A stretch of 64,000 bases of DNA from Aquimarina algicola. GTDB taxonomy: Bacteria; Bacteroidota; Bacteroidia; Flavobacteriales; Flavobacteriaceae. Where the stretch lies: positions 192,990-256,989 of the forward strand of contig NZ_VFWZ01000009.1 in the NCBI RefSeq assembly GCF_006443095.1, read 5' to 3'. Within the stretch, counting starts at the first letter, position 1; each line of letters begins with the position of its first letter. Position numbers and translations under genes: made by a program. The notes under the pieces were generated by a model, which saw nothing but the letters and a program-made list of their open reading frames with translations, ran no database searches and was not told the origin of the DNA. Positions 1 through 8,838 of this stretch are shown piece by piece.

Positions 1-391
1 AAAAAAACGACCCGAAAAATGTATTGACGTAGAACAAGCAAGAGAACTTCATGACGAATGGTGTTGTACTAGAACCCCACATATTGATAAATGTGTTGGA
101 TTTGAGGATACCAGAGAATTTTGGTGGAGTGTTGAAGATTTGCAAGAATATTTAAAATATGTAAAAAAACAGTCTAAAAAACAGGGTATCAAAGATCCAG
201 GAATAAGGATATATTTAGGGGCTTATCCAAAAGGGAAATGTAAAATGAATAGAGGAAATGCTACTGTTTTTTTAGCTCCGACAGGATCTCCTTTAGGAGA
301 AGTTGGAAAAGGTGGACTTAGTGCACCTAATAATTATGAAATTGCTGCTTTGAATGCTGCTAGTGGTGGTGAGCCAGCAGTTATATATTAG
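1..391 (+). CDS. Hypothetical protein, 5'-truncated by window edge
   Basis: The reading frame is open from base 2 to the TAG at 389-391, so the gene starts before the window and about 129 C-terminal residues are visible. The sequence is Cys-containing (a WCC motif, further Cys nearby) and has a conserved-looking DTREFWWSVEDLQEYLKYV segment. The C-terminal half is rich in Gly, Pro and Ala and ends in GGEPAVIY. I recognise no domain family. It is followed immediately by a membrane protein that overlaps a sensor kinase, so a link with that two-component system is possible, but this rests on position only. An internal TTG at 140 could be mistaken for a start; the frame is open well upstream of it. 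Confidence 0.6.
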   Translation, partial: KKRPEKCIDVEQARELHDEWCCTRTPHIDKCVGFEDTREFWWSVEDLQEYLKYVKKQSKKQGIKDPGIRIYLGAYPKGKCKMNRGNATVFLAPTGSPLGEVGKGGLSAPNNYEIAALNAASGGEPAVIY

Positions 392-395
392 TAAA

Positions 396-1091
396 ATGTT
401 TTATATTTTACTAATAAATTTTTTAGAGCTTCTTTCGTCGATTTTAGGAAGAAACTACGTAGCAAAGTATCGGAATGATAATGGAATCCGATACTTTGTT
501 TACTTTCTTTTTTTTACTTGTTTTGTTGAAGTTTTGGGCTGGTTACCTAGAGGTATTTATTATTTGGAATCTTTTTCTTTTTTGAAAGATACTTTTTTGA
601 AAAGAAATTACTGGTTATATAATATATATTTTATAATAAGTTATACGATTTATGTTTTTTATTTTTATTCACAAGTAAAGTCTACTAAATTTAGAAAAAT
701 TCTTTATTTTATTTTAATATTTTATTCTATAAGTTGTGTTTTAAATATTTTGCTTTCAAAAGTATATTTTAATGCTTATGCATCCTATACTTTTATATTG
801 GGAACTCTTTTTGTTTTTATAAGTGTCGCATTTTATTATTTTGAAATTTTGCAGAGTAATAGAATTTTAACTTTTCATAAATCAATTTCTTTTTATATAT
901 CGATAGGAACATTGGTCTTTCATTTGGCAGTAACTCCACTTTTAATTTACAGTAAATACTTCAATTCGACTAAAAGTCCCGATTTTGTTCAAATTCATCG
1001 AATAATTTTAACTTCTGCAAACATTTTTATGTATACTTGCTATAGCATTGGTTTTATAGTATGTTACCGAAAGAACAAATCTTACTCATAA
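396..1091 (+). CDS. Multi-pass membrane protein of unknown function
   Basis: This 231-residue protein consists largely of hydrophobic, Phe/Tyr/Ile-rich segments consistent with about six to seven membrane helices and short loops. I chose ATG 396 (MFYILLINFLELL), 4 nt after the upstream stop. An earlier in-frame ATG at 354 lies inside the upstream gene and would add an unlikely N-terminus. The 3' end overlaps the start of the next gene (histidine kinase, ATG 1061) by 31 nt, which suggests translational coupling. The kinase has only one membrane helix and no recognisable sensor domain, so this protein is a reasonable candidate for its sensory partner (inference). No family recognised. Confidence 0.65.
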   Translation: MFYILLINFLELLSSILGRNYVAKYRNDNGIRYFVYFLFFTCFVEVLGWLPRGIYYLESFSFLKDTFLKRNYWLYNIYFIISYTIYVFYFYSQVKSTKFRKILYFILIFYSISCVLNILLSKVYFNAYASYTFILGTLFVFISVAFYYFEILQSNRILTFHKSISFYISIGTLVFHLAVTPLLIYSKYFNSTKSPDFVQIHRIILTSANIFMYTCYSIGFIVCYRKNKSYS

Positions 1092-1840
1092 TATATTTTA
1101 CCGTAATAATTTTATTTTTTATCATTTTTGGTATTATATTTTTTATTGCCTTTCAACGACGAAAAAATAAACTTATTTTAGATAAGCTCAAAGCTGAACA
1201 ACGCTTTGAAGACGAGATTTTTAAATCTCGCATAGAAATACAAGAACAAGCGCTAAAAAATGTAAGTTGGGAGTTACATGACAACATTGGTCAATTATTG
1301 TCTACAGCCGTAATGCAAATCAACATTATGCAAACTACTATAGATGATAAAACATCAGAGTCGTTAAACGATGTTCGTAAATTGGTTGGAGATAGCCTTC
1401 AGGAAATACGAAGTTTATCAAAAACATTAAATAACGAAGTGATCCAGAATGTAGGTTTAGAGCAATCAATACGAGTAGAGCTAAAGCGCTTTGAAAAACT
1501 TAATTTTCTTACACCAAGTTTAACTGTAAAAGGAGAAGAGCAATATATAGATCCCAAAGAAGAAATCATTTTATATCGTATTATTCAAGAATTCTTTTCG
1601 AATACGATCAAACATGCAGAAGCTTCACATCTCGATGTAGAGTTATTATATACTCCCAAAAGATTAGATATTCATATACAAGATGATGGTGTAGGTTATG
1701 ATATGAAAACAGTTCAGGCAAACTCAGGATTACTGAATATGAAAAGTCGTGCATCCTTAGTGAATGCTGATTTAGAGTATATTTCTTCTCCAGGCAAAGG
1801 TGTTTTGCTAAAATTATCTTATCCTATTCGTAAAAATTGA
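1061..1840 (+). CDS. Sensor histidine kinase, HisKA_3 (NarL-type) family
   Basis: Inner-membrane kinase of 259 residues. One N-terminal helix (about 7-30) is followed by a short coil, then the HisKA_3 dimerisation segment with SWELHDNIGQ, where His73 is the expected phosphoacceptor. The HATPase_c domain shows an N-box (EFFSNTIKHA) and a G-box (DDGVGYD). There is no periplasmic or PAS sensor domain, so input probably comes from a partner, perhaps the overlapping membrane protein upstream. The cognate regulator is encoded 126 nt downstream. Kinase identity is clear; the stimulus is unknown. Confidence 0.9.
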   Translation: MLPKEQILLIIYFTVIILFFIIFGIIFFIAFQRRKNKLILDKLKAEQRFEDEIFKSRIEIQEQALKNVSWELHDNIGQLLSTAVMQINIMQTTIDDKTSESLNDVRKLVGDSLQEIRSLSKTLNNEVIQNVGLEQSIRVELKRFEKLNFLTPSLTVKGEEQYIDPKEEIILYRIIQEFFSNTIKHAEASHLDVELLYTPKRLDIHIQDDGVGYDMKTVQANSGLLNMKSRASLVNADLEYISSPGKGVLLKLSYPIRKN

Positions 1841-1966
1841 GATTAACGATTACACAATATCAAAATTTTAATGCTTAAAAAATTTTCCTGAGTCCAAAAA
1901 TATTAAGACTTTAGCATAATATGAAAGCATTGATTTCATATCATTAACGGTATAGATAGAGATATT

Positions 1967-2617
1967 ATGAAAAAAAAGACGATTGTAATTGTAGATGATC
2001 ATCTCCTATTTGCCCAATCTTTAGAAAGTTTAATAACGAGACTTGATGATTATTCGGTGTTGGCAATCCTGAAAAATGGAAAAGAGCTTACACAATATTT
2101 TATCCATAAAAGAAAAAAGCCAGATGTTGTATTGTTAGATATTAAAATGCCTGTAATGGATGGGGTACAAACTATGCAATGGCTCAAAGAAAATCGTCCT
2201 GAACAAAAAGTTCTTGCACTAACAATGGAAGATGATGAGGAAACGATTATAAAAATGATTCGTGGTGGAGCAAGAGGATATTTGCTTAAAGATATACATC
2301 CAGAAAATTTTGAATTTGCATTAAAAATGGTAGTAGAACAAGGATTTTTTTATTCTGGAAAAATTTCTAATGCACTTAAAAATTCAGATGGTGCTATTTG
2401 GGGTAACGAATTGCATCAAAAACTAACAGAGAAAGAAAGAAAATTCCTTAAGTATGCTTGTTCAGAACTTACCTACAAGGATATTGCAGAAGAGATGAAA
2501 ATTAGTCCAAAGACTATTGAAAATTATAGAGAAGCTGTTTTCAAAAAACTCGAAGTTAAAACAAGGGTAGGTTTAGTTTTGTATAGTATTAAACATAACC
2601 TTTTTAAGATTGAGTAA
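1967..2617 (+). CDS. Response regulator, NarL/FixJ family
   Basis: Cytoplasmic DNA-binding regulator of 216 residues. The receiver domain (about 4-120) has acidic residues IVDDH near the N-terminus, the phosphoacceptor Asp58 in VVLLDIKMP, a Thr in LALTMED and a Lys in LLKDIHP. The C-terminal LuxR-type helix-turn-helix (about 150-212) contains LTEKERKFLKYACSELTYKD and the recognition-helix region ISPKTIENYREAVFKKL. The gene follows the HisKA_3 kinase, its expected phosphodonor. Downstream lies the ilv leader region, which has its own -7 box and attenuator, so this gene probably ends its own transcription unit, though no separate terminator is seen before the leader peptide. Confidence 0.92.
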   Translation: MKKKTIVIVDDHLLFAQSLESLITRLDDYSVLAILKNGKELTQYFIHKRKKPDVVLLDIKMPVMDGVQTMQWLKENRPEQKVLALTMEDDEETIIKMIRGGARGYLLKDIHPENFEFALKMVVEQGFFYSGKISNALKNSDGAIWGNELHQKLTEKERKFLKYACSELTYKDIAEEMKISPKTIENYREAVFKKLEVKTRVGLVLYSIKHNLFKIE

Positions 2618-2638
2618 TCAAAATTCAAAACTTTTTTC

Positions 2639-2646
2639 TATTTTTG
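2639..2646 (+). promoter_or_regulatory. Candidate -7 box for the ilv leader transcript
   Basis: TATTTTTG matches the Bacteroidota -7 consensus TAnnTTTG exactly. It would start a transcript a few bases before the leader-peptide ATG at 2659. No TTG lies at the ideal spacing upstream (the nearest, at 2610-2612, is too far), so the call is tentative. Confidence 0.35.
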
Positions 2647-2658
2647 ATTTAACATTAT

Positions 2659-2724
2659 ATGAATAACAAAAGAATAAATACTATCGAAGTCATTATTATC
2701 AAAGTGATTCAATCACATTGGTAA
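2659..2724 (+). CDS. ilv operon leader peptide (attenuator)
   Basis: A 21-codon reading frame starts at ATG 2659 and ends at TAA 2722-2724. Six codons are Ile and two are Val, concentrated in the run IEVIIIKVI at codons 9-17. It lies between the upstream regulator gene and ilvD, and a strong intrinsic terminator follows 26 nt after its stop. An Ile/Val-rich leader before an Ile/Val operon is the classical signature of ribosome-mediated attenuation. Slow decoding at the Ile codons would hold the ribosome upstream of the stop codon, which itself lies in the antiterminator arm (2720-2727). A small GTGAT/ATCAC hairpin at 2704-2716 sits within the frame. No strong Shine-Dalgarno is visible, as is usual in this phylum. 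Confidence 0.75.
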   Translation: MNNKRINTIEVIIIKVIQSHW

Positions 2725-2763
2725 AGGCTTCTGTTATATAAAAATATTTAAAATCCCTTTACC
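2720..2763 (+). promoter_or_regulatory. Antiterminator of the ilv attenuator
   Basis: GGTAAAGG at 2720-2727 is exactly complementary to CCTTTACC at 2756-2763, which is the inner 5' arm of the terminator hairpin. Pairing of these two blocks excludes the terminator. The first block overlaps the last sense codon and stop codon of the leader peptide, so a ribosome that finishes the peptide would mask it and allow termination. A ribosome stalled at the Ile codons would leave it free and allow readthrough. Confidence 0.65.
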
Positions 2764-2784
2764 GCCGGTAAAGGGATTTTTTTA
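2751..2784 (+). terminator. Intrinsic terminator of the ilv attenuator
   Basis: A 13-bp perfect stem (2751-2763 with 2767-2779, core CCCTTTACC/GGTAAAGGG) with a 3-nt loop is followed by a T-rich tract. It lies about 270 bp upstream of ilvD and just after the Ile/Val-rich leader frame. It could also end the upstream regulator transcript, but the competing complementary block in the leader argues for attenuation. Confidence 0.85.
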
Positions 2785-3052
2785 TTTCAAAAGGATACAA
2801 AATAAAACACTTTAGAGTCACTATCAATAAAAAATTAACATATAGTGATTGTAAACAAATAGTTTTTAAGTTATTGAAAATCAATTGTTAATAGTGTTTT
2901 GTAGTTCTTTGGATGTTGTAAGAAAATTTATGAAAATGCAAAGATTTAGTGTTAAGCAGATAATTTTACGTAGTAAATTGTTTTTAACGGTAAAAAAGTA
3001 TTGGATTTAAAGTTAAAAAAGTAAATAATCAATAAAAAACTCATAATTAAAG
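2785..3052 (+). other. Untranslated stretch between attenuator and ilvD
   Basis: About 270 bp of AT-rich sequence without a convincing reading frame, hairpin or perfect TAnnTTTG box. It is probably the remaining ilvD 5' untranslated region. I see nothing further in it. Confidence 0.4.
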
Positions 3053-4729
3053 ATGAGCATCAACAAATATAGCAAACAAGTAACCCAAGATGATACACAA
3101 CCTGCAGCTCAGGCAATGTTACATGCAATTGGTTTGACAGAAGATGATTTTAAGAAACCTTTTGTAGGGATAGCAAGCACAGGTTACGAAGGGAATCCTT
3201 GTAATATGCACCTTAATGATCTTGCTAAATTAGTGAAACAAGGTACAGAAGAAGAAAATGTTGTAGGACTTATATTCAATACCATAGGTGTAAGTGATGG
3301 GATTTCTATGGGAACTCCAGGAATGAGGTTTTCATTACCATCTCGCGACGTAATTGCAGATTCTATGGAAACCGTTGTACAAGCCATGTCTTATGATGGA
3401 ATGGTCACAGTAGTAGGGTGTGACAAAAATATGCCCGGTGCATTGATGGCGATGCTAAGACTTAATCGTCCTTCCATTTTGGTGTATGGTGGTACTATTG
3501 CTTCAGGATATCATTCAGGAAAAAAACTAGATGTTGTCTCTGCATTTGAAGCTTGGGGAGAAAAAGTAGCAGGAACAATTACACAAAAAGAATACCAAAA
3601 TGTTATAGAAAAAGCATGTCCAGGTGCAGGAGCTTGTGGCGGGATGTATACGGCTAACACAATGGCTTCTGCAATAGAAGCTTTAGGAATGTCATTGCCC
3701 TATAATTCTTCAAACCCTGCAATAAGTAGAGATAAAGAAGAAGAGAGTATAGCAGCCGGGCAAGCAATGCGATTGTTGCTAGAAAAAGATATTAAACCAA
3801 AAGATATTGTAACCAAAAAGTCTATAGAAAACGCAATACGTTTGATCACGATTCTGGGAGGTTCTACAAATGCAGTATTACATTTTCTTGCAATAGCGAG
3901 AGCCGCCGATGTAGAGTTCACTCTGGCAGATTTTCAGAGAATTAGTGACGAGACTCCTTTTCTTGCAGATTTAAAACCAAGCGGAAAATACTTGATGGAA
4001 GATGTACATAATGTAGGAGGAATACCTGCTGTCCTTAAGTATTTATTGAGAAAAGGATTATTGCATGGAGATTGCTTAACGGTAACTGGGAAAACACTAG
4101 CAGAAAATTTATTAGAAGTTCCTGATCTTACAGAAGGACAAGATGTGATTAAACCATTAGAAAACCCTATAAAGCAGACCGGACATCTTAGAATTATGTT
4201 TGGAAATCTTGCCAAAGAAGGATGTGTCGCCAAAATCACTGGTAAAGAAGGGCTTCGTTTTCAAGGGAAAGCCAAAGTATTTGAAGGTGAATATGAAGCA
4301 AATGATGGTATAAAGAGTGGAAAAGTAACAAAAGGTGATGTTGTTGTAATACGATACGAAGGTCCAAAAGGAGGCCCCGGCATGCCAGAAATGTTGAAAC
4401 CAACAGCTGCGATAATGGGGGCAGGCCTGGGAAAAGATGTTGCTTTAATCACAGATGGTAGATTTTCTGGCGGAACTCATGGTTTTGTAGTAGGTCATAT
4501 TACACCAGAAGCACAAGAAGGAGGAGTGATTGCATTAATAGAAGATGGAGATATCATTACAATCGATGCAGAGTCTAATACTATTAAAGTAGATGTAAAT
4601 ACTGAAGAATTAGAAAAAAGAAAAGCGTTATGGGTGCAACCACCATTAAAATTCGATAGAGGGGTATTGTATAAATATGCACATACCGTCTCTTCGGCAT
4701 CACAAGGATGTGTTACAGATGAATTCTAA
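3053..4729 (+). CDS. ilvD: Dihydroxy-acid dehydratase
   Basis: Dehydrates 2,3-dihydroxy-isovalerate and 2,3-dihydroxy-3-methylvalerate to the 2-keto acids of valine and isoleucine synthesis; a cytoplasmic Fe-S enzyme. The length of 558 residues is normal for the IlvD/Edd family. Cysteines expected to hold the cluster are visible at Cys50 ([11 protein letters not shown]), Cys123 ([10 protein letters not shown]) and Cys195 ([14 protein letters not shown]). The C-terminal region shows the conserved [22 protein letters not shown]. The start fits flavobacterial homologues ([20 protein letters not shown]). It is the first structural gene of the ilv operon, placed after the attenuator; ilvB follows 117 nt downstream without a visible terminator. 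Confidence 0.97.
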   Translation: MSINKYSKQVTQDDTQPAAQAMLHAIGLTEDDFKKPFVGIASTGYEGNPCNMHLNDLAKLVKQGTEEENVVGLIFNTIGVSDGISMGTPGMRFSLPSRDVIADSMETVVQAMSYDGMVTVVGCDKNMPGALMAMLRLNRPSILVYGGTIASGYHSGKKLDVVSAFEAWGEKVAGTITQKEYQNVIEKACPGAGACGGMYTANTMASAIEALGMSLPYNSSNPAISRDKEEESIAAGQAMRLLLEKDIKPKDIVTKKSIENAIRLITILGGSTNAVLHFLAIARAADVEFTLADFQRISDETPFLADLKPSGKYLMEDVHNVGGIPAVLKYLLRKGLLHGDCLTVTGKTLAENLLEVPDLTEGQDVIKPLENPIKQTGHLRIMFGNLAKEGCVAKITGKEGLRFQGKAKVFEGEYEANDGIKSGKVTKGDVVVIRYEGPKGGPGMPEMLKPTAAIMGAGLGKDVALITDGRFSGGTHGFVVGHITPEAQEGGVIALIEDGDIITIDAESNTIKVDVNTEELEKRKALWVQPPLKFDRGVLYKYAHTVSSASQGCVTDEF

Positions 4730-4846
4730 AAACATATCGGTGTTTATGATGTAAATTTTAATAATTATTATTTCAGCAAAAGCTGGAAACTTAAAGAGTC
4801 TCATGTTTTGATATAAACAGAATAGACTCCAAAATACAACAAGCGT

Positions 4847-6580
4847 ATGGAAACACAAACGCGAACTTTAAGAAAAGAAACAAAAATAACAACAGAGAGA
4901 ATGACGGGTGCAGAAGCTGTAATAAGATGTCTATTAGCAGAAAATGTAGACCTGATTTATGGATACCCGGGAGGAGCCATAATGCCGGTTTATGATGAAT
5001 TATATAAATATCAAGACCAGTTACATCATGTTCTGACAAGACATGAACAAGGTGCTACACACGCTGCACAAGGATATGCAAGAACAAGTGGAAAAGTAGG
5101 AGTAGCCATAGCAACATCAGGACCCGGAGCAACAAATTTTGTAACAGGAATTGCAGATGCTCAAATCGATTCTACTCCTTTGGTTTGTATTACAGGACAA
5201 GTAGGGTCTCATTTGTTAGGCTCAGATGCATTTCAAGAAACTGATATTATTGGAATTTCTACTCCTATAACCAAATGGAACCATCAAGTCACCAAAGCAG
5301 AAGATATCCCTTCGGTATTGGCTAAAGCATTCTACATTGCACGATCAGGTCGACCCGGTCCGGTTTTGGTTGATATTACAAAGGATGCACAGTTTGGAGA
5401 ATTAGATTTTGAGTATAAAAAATGTAAAGGTGTACGCAGTTATAAACCAGTTCCTGAAACTGATCCAAAAAGCCTTAATGAAGCATCAAGATTAATTAAT
5501 AATGCAAAAAAACCAATGATTGTTTTTGGGCAGGGAGTTATTCTTGGTAAAGCTGAAGAAGAATTAAAAAACTTTGTAGAAAAATCAGGAATTCCTGCAG
5601 CATGGACAATTTTAGGATTATCTGCGTTACCAACAGCACATCCATTAAATGTTGGTATGGTAGGGATGCATGGCAATTATGGACCAAATCGATTAACAAA
5701 TCAGTGTGACTTACTGATTGCTATTGGAATGCGTTTTGATGATCGTGTTACCGGAAACTTAGAAACATATGCTAAGCAAGCAAATATTATACATTTTGAA
5801 ATAGATCCGGCAGAAGTAAATAAAAATGTGAAGGCAGATGTAGCTGTTATGGGAGATGTTAAACACACGCTCTCTCAGGTTTTACCACTTATAGAAAAAG
5901 ATTCATATGACTCATGGGTTCAAGAATTTAGAGATCATGATGCTATAGAGTTCGAAAAAGTAATTAAAACTGAATTGTTTCCCGAAAAAGAAGGACTTTC
6001 TATGGGAGAGGTGCTCAAAAGTATAAATAAAGAAACTCATGGGGATGCAATTATAGTGTCTGATGTTGGACAGCATCAAATGATAGCATGTAGATATGCC
6101 GAGTTTACAACATCAAAAAGTAATGTCACTTCGGGAGGATTAGGAACAATGGGATTTGCGCTTCCAGCTGCAATTGGAGCCAAAATGGGGGCCCCAAATA
6201 GAGAAGTTGTTGCAATAATCGGTGATGGAGGATACCAAATGACAATACAAGAACTTGGAACTATTTTCCAAACAAAAGTACCTGTTAAAATCGTGGTTTT
6301 GAACAATGATTTTTTAGGTATGGTAAGACAATGGCAACAATTATTTTTTGATAAAAGGTATGCTTCTACAGAAATGGTAAATCCAGATTTTATCAAAATA
6401 GCAGAAGGATATCATATCAAATCCAAAAGAGTAACAAAAAGAGAAGAATTACAAGATGCTGTAAATGAGATGATAAAAAGTACAGAGTCTTATTTTCTTG
6501 AAGTATGTGTTGAGAAAGAAAATAATGTGTTTCCTATGATTCCCACAGGCGCATCAGTATCTGATATAAGATTAGAGTAG
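4847..6580 (+). CDS. ilvB: Acetolactate synthase, large (catalytic) subunit
   Basis: Condenses two pyruvates to acetolactate, or pyruvate with 2-ketobutyrate to acetohydroxybutyrate, using ThDP, Mg2+ and FAD. The 577-residue protein has the N-terminal ThDP domain with YGYPGGAIMPVYDEL and the catalytic Glu67 in TRHEQGATHAAQGYAR. A central domain follows, then the C-terminal ThDP/Mg2+-binding stretch starting GDGGYQMTIQELGTI and ending in NND. The regulatory subunit ilvN starts 3 nt after its stop, so the two are co-translated. Confidence 0.97.
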   Translation: METQTRTLRKETKITTERMTGAEAVIRCLLAENVDLIYGYPGGAIMPVYDELYKYQDQLHHVLTRHEQGATHAAQGYARTSGKVGVAIATSGPGATNFVTGIADAQIDSTPLVCITGQVGSHLLGSDAFQETDIIGISTPITKWNHQVTKAEDIPSVLAKAFYIARSGRPGPVLVDITKDAQFGELDFEYKKCKGVRSYKPVPETDPKSLNEASRLINNAKKPMIVFGQGVILGKAEEELKNFVEKSGIPAAWTILGLSALPTAHPLNVGMVGMHGNYGPNRLTNQCDLLIAIGMRFDDRVTGNLETYAKQANIIHFEIDPAEVNKNVKADVAVMGDVKHTLSQVLPLIEKDSYDSWVQEFRDHDAIEFEKVIKTELFPEKEGLSMGEVLKSINKETHGDAIIVSDVGQHQMIACRYAEFTTSKSNVTSGGLGTMGFALPAAIGAKMGAPNREVVAIIGDGGYQMTIQELGTIFQTKVPVKIVVLNNDFLGMVRQWQQLFFDKRYASTEMVNPDFIKIAEGYHIKSKRVTKREELQDAVNEMIKSTESYFLEVCVEKENNVFPMIPTGASVSDIRLE

Positions 6581-6582
6581 TT

Positions 6583-7119
6583 ATGGAAAAAGAAAATTTT
6601 ACAATTTCGGTATATACCGAAAATAATATAGGATTATTAAATAGAATATCTGCAATTTTTTTAAAACGTCATATCAACCTTGATAGTATGACAGCTTCAC
6701 AATCAGAGATCAAAGATGTATTTCGATTTACTATAGCTGTAAAGGTAACCGAAGAACAAGTCAAAAAAATCGTAGGGCAAATAGAGAAACAAATAGAAGT
6801 CATTAAGGCATTTTATCATAAAGAAGAACAAATTATTTATCAGGAAACAGCACTATTTAAAGTAGCATCAAAATTATTGTTTGAAGAACGACAAATTCAA
6901 AACGTTATCAAGAATAGTAATTCAAACATAGTAACGGTAACGCCCGAATTTTTTGTTTTAGAAAAAACAGGAAGAAGAAGAGAAGTCGATGCATTATATC
7001 GTAAACTCGAACCTTATGGATTAATGCAGTTTACAAGATCAGGCAGAATTGCGGTTACCAAAGAAAAGATGCACATATCTAAAATTTTAGAAAACTTTGC
7101 TCCAGAAGAGCTACTATAA
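6583..7119 (+). CDS. ilvN: Acetolactate synthase, small (regulatory) subunit
   Basis: Regulatory partner of IlvB that confers valine feedback control and raises activity. The 178-residue length is normal. An N-terminal ACT domain (about 6-80) begins FTISVYTENNIGLLNRISAI, with the typical IGLLNRI ligand-binding turn. The C-terminal half (about 85-170) matches the ALS small-subunit C domain, ending RSGRIAVTKEKM. The ATG lies directly after the ilvB stop. Confidence 0.95.
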   Translation: MEKENFTISVYTENNIGLLNRISAIFLKRHINLDSMTASQSEIKDVFRFTIAVKVTEEQVKKIVGQIEKQIEVIKAFYHKEEQIIYQETALFKVASKLLFEERQIQNVIKNSNSNIVTVTPEFFVLEKTGRRREVDALYRKLEPYGLMQFTRSGRIAVTKEKMHISKILENFAPEELL

Positions 7120-7228
7120 ATTTGTAATATCCAGATGTTTTGAGAACAATCTTGAAATATTAAAAACAACTATAAATCAAAATTAAATTCCTTTTTCAGA
7201 AGGAAATAACAACAAATTAAAGAAGGAA

Positions 7229-8704
7229 ATGGCAAATTATTTTAATACGCTATCATTAAGAGACCAATTAACACAACTAGGAAAATGTAGGTTTATGGAG
7301 TCTCAAGAGTTTTTAAAAGGAGTAGAAGCACTTGAGGGGAAAAACATTGTAATCGTTGGTTGTGGTGCACAAGGACTCAATCAAGGGTTAAATATGAGAG
7401 ACTCGGGTTTACATATTTCTTATGCACTGCGAGAAGCTGCTATAAAAGAACAAAGACAATCATTCAAAAATGCGTCAGATAACGGATTTAGTGTAGATAC
7501 GTATGAAAAACTTATTCCAGATGCAGATGTAGTTATTAATTTGACTCCAGATAAACAACACACACAAGTGGTGAATACAGTAATGCCTCTTATGAAAAAA
7601 GGGGCAACATTATCGTATTCGCATGGATTTAATATTGTAGAAGAAGGGATGCAGGTTAGAGATGATCTTACTGTTATTATGGTAGCACCAAAATGCCCCG
7701 GATCAGAAGTGAGAGAAGAATATAAAAGAGGTTTTGGAGTACCAACTTTGATAGCTGTACATCCCGAAAATGATCCTCAGGGACACGGTTTAGAACAAGC
7801 AAAAGCATATGCAGTTGCCACTGGTGGTGATAGAGCAGGAGTACTAGAATCTTCTTTTGTAGCAGAGGTGAAATCAGACCTCATGGGAGAACAAACTATC
7901 TTATGTGGATTATTACAAACAGGTTCTATTTTGAGTTTTGATAAAATGATTGAAAAAGGAATTGATCCCGGTTACGCTTCAAAACTGATTCAATATGGTT
8001 GGGAAACGATAACTGAAGGTTTAAAATATGGAGGGATAACCAATATGATGGATCGATTATCAAATCCTTCTAAGATTAAGGCTTTTGAACTTGCTGAAGA
8101 GTTAAAAGACATTATGCAACCACTTTTTCAAAAGCATATGGACGATATTATTTCTGGTCATTTTTCAAAAACGATGATGGAAGATTGGGCTAATGATGAT
8201 AAAAATTTACTTACATGGAGAAGTGAAACTGCCGAAACTGCTTTTGAGAAAACACCAGCCGGAGATATTGAAATTTCAGAACAAGAATTCTATGATCACG
8301 GAGTGCTAATGGTAGCGTTTGTAAGAGCTGGTGTAGAGTTAGCTTTTGAAGCAATGACAGATTCTGGAATCATAGAAGAGTCAGCATATTACGAATCACT
8401 ACACGAAACACCTCTTATTGCGAATACAATTGCACGCAAAAAACTATATGAGATGAATCGTGTTATCTCTGATACTGCAGAATATGGTTGCTATTTATTT
8501 GATCATGCATGTAAACCTCTTTTAACTGATTTTATGAGCAAAATAGATATTGATGTTATTGGTAAGGCATATGATCAGGATAAAAGTAATGAAGTTGATA
8601 ATGCAAGATTAATAGAAATAAACACGGCAATTAGAAATCATCCAATAGAAAAAATTGGAGCAAGACTTAGAACTTCTATGACAGCTATGAAACCTATTTT
8701 TTAA
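7229..8704 (+). CDS. ilvC: Ketol-acid reductoisomerase, class II (long form)
   Basis: Converts acetolactate and acetohydroxybutyrate to dihydroxy acids with NADPH and Mg2+. The 491-residue length matches the class II (E. coli-like) enzyme, not the roughly 330-residue class I form. The Rossmann glycine motif is [21 protein letters not shown], followed by the knotted domain in duplicate, as seen from [18 protein letters not shown] and a second acidic-rich repeat near residues 350-470. The start has an upstream AAGGA (7223-7227) acting as ribosome-binding site. It is the fourth gene of the ilv operon; the 109-bp gap after ilvN has only a weak hairpin. Confidence 0.97.
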   Translation: MANYFNTLSLRDQLTQLGKCRFMESQEFLKGVEALEGKNIVIVGCGAQGLNQGLNMRDSGLHISYALREAAIKEQRQSFKNASDNGFSVDTYEKLIPDADVVINLTPDKQHTQVVNTVMPLMKKGATLSYSHGFNIVEEGMQVRDDLTVIMVAPKCPGSEVREEYKRGFGVPTLIAVHPENDPQGHGLEQAKAYAVATGGDRAGVLESSFVAEVKSDLMGEQTILCGLLQTGSILSFDKMIEKGIDPGYASKLIQYGWETITEGLKYGGITNMMDRLSNPSKIKAFELAEELKDIMQPLFQKHMDDIISGHFSKTMMEDWANDDKNLLTWRSETAETAFEKTPAGDIEISEQEFYDHGVLMVAFVRAGVELAFEAMTDSGIIEESAYYESLHETPLIANTIARKKLYEMNRVISDTAEYGCYLFDHACKPLLTDFMSKIDIDVIGKAYDQDKSNEVDNARLIEINTAIRNHPIEKIGARLRTSMTAMKPIF

Positions 8705-8838
8705 TCTTTTAATACATTAAATAAGAATTAGTTTTTGTCTGGCCGGATCTGTTAGAGTTTTTGAGATGTGTATTGTGTAACCTTTGATGGATCTTGGCTG
8801 ACAAGAATTTAAAATATAGTGATAGGCTTAATTTAACC

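Noticed and set aside
4730-4846. Second attenuator between ilvD and ilvB
   Set aside because: No terminator hairpin and no Ile/Val/Leu-rich frame in the gap.
8794-8838. TTG start for ilvA
   Set aside because: The added 15 residues do not resemble threonine deaminase N-termini; ATG 8839 fits the family length.
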